Assembly: GCF_028372415.1 (NCBI RefSeq) | Contig: NC_092875.1 | Coordinates: 30,077,712-30,141,711, forward strand | DNA from: Notamacropus eugenii | Lineage: Eukaryota > Chordata > Mammalia > Diprotodontia > Macropodidae | Reading direction: 5' to 3' | Length of the DNA: 64,000 nucleotides | Shown: positions 60,365 to 64,000 of the stretch, one piece after another | Position numbering within the stretch: the first letter of the stretch is position 1 | How the letters are laid out: each line of letters starts with the position of its first letter | The notes under the pieces: model-generated | Databases searched by the model: none | What the model saw: only the letters and a program-made list of their open reading frames with translations | Told to the model about the DNA's origin: nothing | Position numbers and translations under genes: made by a program

Positions 60365-60950
60365 CTAACCAACAAGCATTTATTGGATGCTAGGCATTGG
60401 CTGTACAAAGACAAAAAGGAGTCTCATTCTCACCCTTGAGGGGTTTATGTTCTATTGGGGGAGACACTTGATGAGTATCATATTTATTATGTCCATATCC
60501 ATATATATATGGGTGTATGTATGTATATATGCATATTATATAGGTATGTATGTCTATATGTGTGTGTGCCTATATATGTATGTATGTATGTATAGTCCCA
60601 AATAGATAAAAGATAATATCTAAAGGAAATGTACTAGCCCATGGGGAGGGAGGGATGGTGGTGGGATGGGGTCAGGAAAGGTCTTACATAGATGGTGGCA
60701 CTGGAGCTGAATCTTAAAGGTGACTAGAGGTTCTAAGAGGCTGAGGAGGGAGAGCAATCCAGGCTTGAGGGGAGGACAGCCCGTGCAAAAGCATGGAGAT
60801 GGGAAATGTTTACTGTCCATGAGATCAATTTGACTGGACTCTTGAGCATATAGAAAGTATGATATAGTAATATAGCTGGAAAAGTAGGTCAGGTCCAGGT
60901 TGTGAAAATGAGGGGAAACTTGCCATAATGTATAGAGGACCAGTCTTAGA
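60365..60950 (-). mobile_element. L2 3' part, antisense, with TATG microsatellite
   Basis: Tip 'caacaagcatttattggatg' 'ctaggcattggctgtacaaa', then a (TATG/TATA)n stretch at 60500-60600, then 'ggaaaggtcttacatagatg' 'gtggcactggagctgaatct' and 'caatccaggcttgaggggag' 'gacagcccgtgcaaaagcat'. A SINE head 'gaccagtcttagagccgaaa' 'gacccgggttcaactcc' follows at 60940-60980. Confidence 0.75.
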
Positions 60951-61079
60951 GCCGAAAGACCCGGGTTCAACTCCTGACTTGGGCTCCAGGGGAAGCATTT
61001 TCACACCAGGAAATCCTCACAATTAATAGACCAAAGGACTGGACCTTCTCCCTTCCTCCCCCAGACCCCAAGTGCACAA

Positions 61080-61710
61080 TGTATACTAGGGATATAGACA
61101 CAAACAAAAGAGCCCCTGTCCCCAACAAACTTACATTCTATTTGCAATGAAGGTATACGATAGGCAGGCAGAAAAGGAAATACAGAATCATATGGTGGAG
61201 GAGGTGGATGCTAGGAGTGAAGAGAATCAGAAAAGACCTCCTGAACTGAGTCTTGAAAAAAACTAAGGATTCTAAGGGTCAAAGCTAAGAAGGAAAAGCA
61301 TCCCAGGTATAAGAAACAGCTTATACAAAGATATGGAGGTGGGAGATGGGATACCAAAGTTAAAAAAAGTCAAGTAATCTGATTTGTCTGGAATGAAGAG
61401 TGAGGAGGAGGGGTAGTCTGGGAGCTGCTTGTGAGAGGCATTAAGCACCAAAGAGAAGAAGTACTGTTTGATTCTAGAGACCATAAAATAGCCAGAGATT
61501 CATCTTGGACAGAAGATTGACATGGTCAGGATTAGGTTTCAGGAATATCATTGTGGCAGCTGTATGCTGGTGGATGAGAAAGGGAAAAGACTGGAAATGG
61601 CTGTTGTAACAGTTAAGGAGAGAGATGATGAATACTTGACCTGGGGTGAACGCAGTATGGGAGAGAGATGCTGAAGTTCATCTTGTGGTCTGTGCTTTGA
61701 ATTGCTTAGG
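61080..61710 (-). mobile_element. L2 3' part, antisense
   Basis: 'atactagggatatagacaca', 'ccccaacaaacttacattct', 'aaagacctcctgaactgagt' 'cttgaaaaaaactaagg', 'gcatcccaggtataagaaac', 'gttgacatggtcagg'-like text. The minus frame 61484-61272 is translated L2. Confidence 0.75.
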
Positions 61711-61749
61711 AAATTAACCTTTTTACTTTTGGATTTTGTTGGCAGCTTA

Positions 61750-62112
61750 GTAGCTGTTGTAGGGTTGTAGAAAGAACCTAAGAGACCTAGGTTTAAAATC
61801 CAGGTCTGCTATTTACTAGCTGAGTGACCTTGGGTAAATCACCTACCTCTGTTGATAAAATGATGGTACTGCATTAGATTAGATTATCTCTGAGGTTCTT
61901 TCCAGGTGTACATCATATGCTGGCATCTGAGGCCATCTCCAGTCATCCTAATCTATATCTGGCCACCAAACCTAGATGGCTCTGGAGGTGAAAGTGAGGT
62001 TGTTGTCTTTGCACAGCCTTGCCTCACTTAAATCCAATTCACTTACCAGACATGGCATCACCTTCCTGATGTCATGGTCTTCTTTGAGAACAAAGGACAG
62101 ACAGCATCATTT
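61750..62112 (+). mobile_element. MIR-type head followed by RTE-type SINE tail, sense
   Basis: 'gttgtagaaagaacctaaga' 'gacctaggtttaaaatccag', 'tgagtgaccttgggtaaatc' leads into 'ggccatctccagtcatccta' 'atctatatctggccaccaaa' and ends 'atggtcttctttgagaacaa' 'aggacagacagca'. The join near 61915 resembles the composite at 50770-51068 but retains a MIR tail between the parts. Confidence 0.7.
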
Positions 62113-62204
62113 GGATCAAAGTGATCATGGAAGAAAATGTAAGGGATCCTAAGATCTCAAAGCAGTGAGGGAAGGGAACTTACAGGCAATCTAGTTCAAT
62201 ATGA

Positions 62205-62310
62205 TTTAACTCAACCAGCAATTATTAAGTGTCTACTATATAGCAGGTACTATGAAAATACACAGACAGAAATGAAATAGCCCCCTGATTTCAGGTTGAT
62301 TGTAATCTGT
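62205..62310 (-). repeat. L2 3' tip, antisense
   Basis: 'cagcaattattaagtgtcta' 'ctatatagcaggtactatga' followed by 'gaaatgaaatagccccctga'. Confidence 0.7.
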
Positions 62311-62394
62311 CTTCTTTGTATAGCATCATATAATAAAAGCCCTGGAGTGAGTCTGAAATCTGGATTGGAATCCTTGTTCAGGTACTTATCGACC

Positions 62395-62860
62395 AACAAG
62401 AACCAATATTTTTATAATTTTTTTAAGGCTTTTAAAGCCCTTTCCATGTATTGTCTCTTTAGATCTTCCTGATATCCTACATTATTAGCTCCATTTTACA
62501 GAGGACAAAACTGAGACCCAAGGAGTGAGATGTCTACAGTTCCATGTATAATGGATGTCAAAGGCAGGATTCAGATGCAGCTTTCCCCTCCCCTCCCCCA
62601 ATTCTAGTCAATGTTTCATTGTACCTGAGATGACTTTGTGGCACAGTGGATAAAGCACTGGACTTTTTGTCAGGAAGGCTGCCAAATCACTTAAACTTTG
62701 TCTGACTTGGTTTCCTCATTTGTAAAATGGGGGAAATAAGAATATCTACCTTGCAAAGTTATGAGGATAAAATGAGATAACATCTCTAAAGTCTTTAGCC
62801 TAGTGCCTGCACATAGTAGGCACTATATAAATTTTAGTTTATGATCATAATAATAATGAT
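62395..62860. mobile_element. MIR-type SINE antisense, then MIR-type SINE sense
   Basis: 62395-62625 reads 'aaggcttttaaagccctttc' 'catgtattgtctctttagat', 'cattttacagaggacaaaac' (antisense). 62630-62860 reads 'gactttgtggcacagtggat' 'aaagcactggactttttgtc', 'tttcctcatttgtaaaatgg', 'ttagcctagtgcctgcacat' 'agtaggcactatataaattt' (sense). Confidence 0.75.
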
Positions 62861-62897
62861 AATATAGAAAGAATGCCATATCTAGAGTTTATAGGAC

Positions 62898-63150
62898 CTT
62901 TTCTGTTGGGTTGTTCCACTCATTTCTGACTCTTCATGATCCCATTTGAGGTTTTCTTGGAAGAGATGCTGGAGTGGTTTGCCATTTCCTTCTCCAGTTC
63001 ATCTTATAGATGAGGAAATTGAGGCAAACAGGTGAAAGTGACTTGCCTAGGATCACCCACCTAGTAAATGACAGAGGTCAGATTTGAACACAAGTCTTCC
63101 TGACTCCATGTCTGGTGCTCTATCCATTGCACCACCTAGCTGCCTTTATA
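62898..63150 (-). mobile_element. Mar1-type CORE-SINE, antisense, full length
   Basis: 'ttgttccactcatttctgac' 'tcttcatgatcccatttgag', 'gatgctggagtggtttgcca' 'tttccttctccagttcatct', ending 'gctctatccattgcaccacc' 'tagctgcct'. Confidence 0.9.
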
Positions 63151-63519
63151 GGATGTTAGTTTCTTTTTTAAAATTGTATCTTTTGTCCCTCCAGTTAACA
63201 AACATTATTCTCCCTCCTATGGTCCTCCTACAGATTTAAGAGGAAAACAAAGCCCTTTATAACAATATCAAACAAAACAAATTCCCAAATTGGCCATGTC
63301 CACATTTTTCATTCTGCCTCTTGAATCTATCACCTCTCTGGTAGGTAGAGAACTTGTTTCCTGTGTTCTGCAACTCTAAATGATCACACGTCTCTCAAGG
63401 CTGACTGTCTCTGCAATGTTGTCGTTGCTGTATAAATGGTTCTCCGGCTTATTCTCATTTCTTTCTGCTTCAGTTAATACAAATCTTCCCAGGTTTCTCT
63501 TAAACCATTCTTTTCTGTC

Positions 63520-63691
63520 ATGTTGTTGTTGAACTCACAAAGATGAGTCTTCCTGACTCCAGACCAATCTTGAAGCATAAAAGAAGAGACTGTTTTGGAG
63601 GAAATATGGATGGGATTACTTAGAAGACATCAGAGCTTCAAGTTAACATGGTGCAGATAGAACCATAGACATGGAGCTGGGAGTTGTCTTC
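63520..63691 (-). other. 3' flank of the 7SL-like insert, with SINE-like tail
   Basis: Read on the minus strand it ends 'tctggagtcaggaagactca' 'tctttgtgagttcaacaaca', which resembles the tRNA-SINE head region followed by an (AAC)n tail like that of Mar1. The 120 bases between this and the 7SL blocks are unassigned. Confidence 0.4.
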
Positions 63692-63862
63692 TTCCACTGC
63701 TGATCAGCACCTGACCTGGGCTGGGCCGGCCTTGGGGGCCCACCATATTGGTTCCAGATTTAGATTGGACATTTGGTTGGCTTTATCCCTTCTGTAGCTC
63801 AGAACTCCTGAGTTCAAGAGACCCCCAGCTTCACCAGCAGAACAGCTGGGAAGACAGGCATA
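63692..63862 (-). ncRNA. 7SL (SRP) RNA-like sequence, diverged retrocopy with deletions
   Basis: On the minus strand it reads, in 7SL order: 'gcctgtcttcccagct' (63859-63844), 'gaactcaggagttctgagct' (63815-63796), 'ccaatatggtg' (63751-63741), 'ccggcccag' and 'cccaggtca' near 63730-63713, and 'ggtgctgatcagcagtgg' (63711-63694). 7SL RNA is the scaffold of the signal recognition particle and the ancestor of Alu/B1 SINEs. Both the Alu domain and part of the S domain are represented, so it is not an Alu-like monomer. Segments between the blocks are missing, and no clean 5' end or poly(A) is seen. This is probably a decayed 7SL pseudogene, and the alignment is from memory of the 7SL sequence. Confidence 0.65.
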
Positions 63863-64000
63863 CAGTAGCATTTGGGGTCTGTTTTTCATTCCTTACAGTA
63901 CTCCTATAACACACTTTATTTAGCCATTCTCCAATGGATGGACATCCTCTTTTGTTTCCAGTAGGATAAGGGTGTCCATCCTGATTCTGATACTGCTGTT

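Larger units (their letters stand above)
63165..64000 (-). mobile_element. L1 LINE 3' part, antisense, split by an insert
   Basis: 63165-63519 is L1 3' UTR ('gttctccggcttattctcat' 'ttctttctgcttcagttaat' 'acaaatcttcccaggtttct' parallels 56735-56790). It resumes at about 63887 with 'cattccttacagtactccta' and 'ttagccattctccaatggat' 'ggacatcctcttttgtttcc', matching the ORF2 C-terminal region at 56815-56910, and runs off the window. The insert at about 63520-63886 holds the 7SL-like sequence. Confidence 0.75.

Overview
The window looks like intergenic or intronic DNA from a marsupial (metatherian) mammal. I find no intact protein-coding gene. The evidence for a marsupial is the repeat mix: many copies of a tRNA-headed CORE-SINE with a tail reading 'ggaaatggcaaaccact...gaacaacaac' (Mar1 type, named from memory), RTE LINEs with SINEs that share their 3' end, L1 copies with half-L1 (HAL1-like) relatives, and many old L2 and CR1/L3 LINE fragments and MIR-type SINEs. 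The species cannot be told from the sequence alone. All family names are from memory; no library search was run.

Layout. 1-3.3 kb: an RTE-type SINE split by an almost complete antisense HAL1-like element with a visible target-site duplication. 3.65-6.66 kb: one sense CR1/L3 LINE broken into pieces by a microsatellite, a SINE inside a SINE, a hAT-like fragment and a sense L2. 6.6-11.9 kb: L2, MIR, Mar1, RTE-SINE, palindromic MITEs and a 20-25 bp minisatellite. 11.9-14.7 kb: a second antisense HAL1-like copy with recognisable ORF1 pieces. 14.7-24 kb: sparse old repeats and a (TTC)n tract. 24.1-26.2 kb: an antisense L2 with recognisable reverse-transcriptase remnants, broken by GATA and TA microsatellites and a Mar1. 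26.7-33.5 kb: non-repetitive stretches that may be conserved regulatory DNA, an antisense RTE 3' end and two old hAT fragments. 33.5-43 kb: L2, SINEs, CA/TG-rich arrays and two L1 3'-UTR pieces. 43.08-43.97 kb: a polypurine GAA/GGA tract of about 890 bp with an internal duplication of about 375 bp. 44-56 kb: old repeats, a GATA-like array of about 940 bp, two GACAGA arrays and several unique blocks. 56.3-57.8 kb: a truncated L1 with a 15-bp target-site duplication inside antisense L3, then a sense RTE tail. 58-63 kb: L2, hAT and SINEs. 63.2-64 kb: an antisense L1 split by an insert that carries a diverged 7SL (SRP) RNA-like sequence.

Nothing here forms an operon or pathway. The history is layered insertion. 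L3, L2, MIR and hAT fragments are the oldest layer. Mar1, RTE-SINE, HAL1 and L1 were inserted into them, and microsatellites grew on top, several of them inside or at the tails of identifiable retroelements. The long open frames are low-complexity or cross repeat boundaries and are not real proteins. The best leads are the 7SL-like insert, the two HAL1-like copies, the large GAA tract and several repeat-poor blocks that merit a conservation test.
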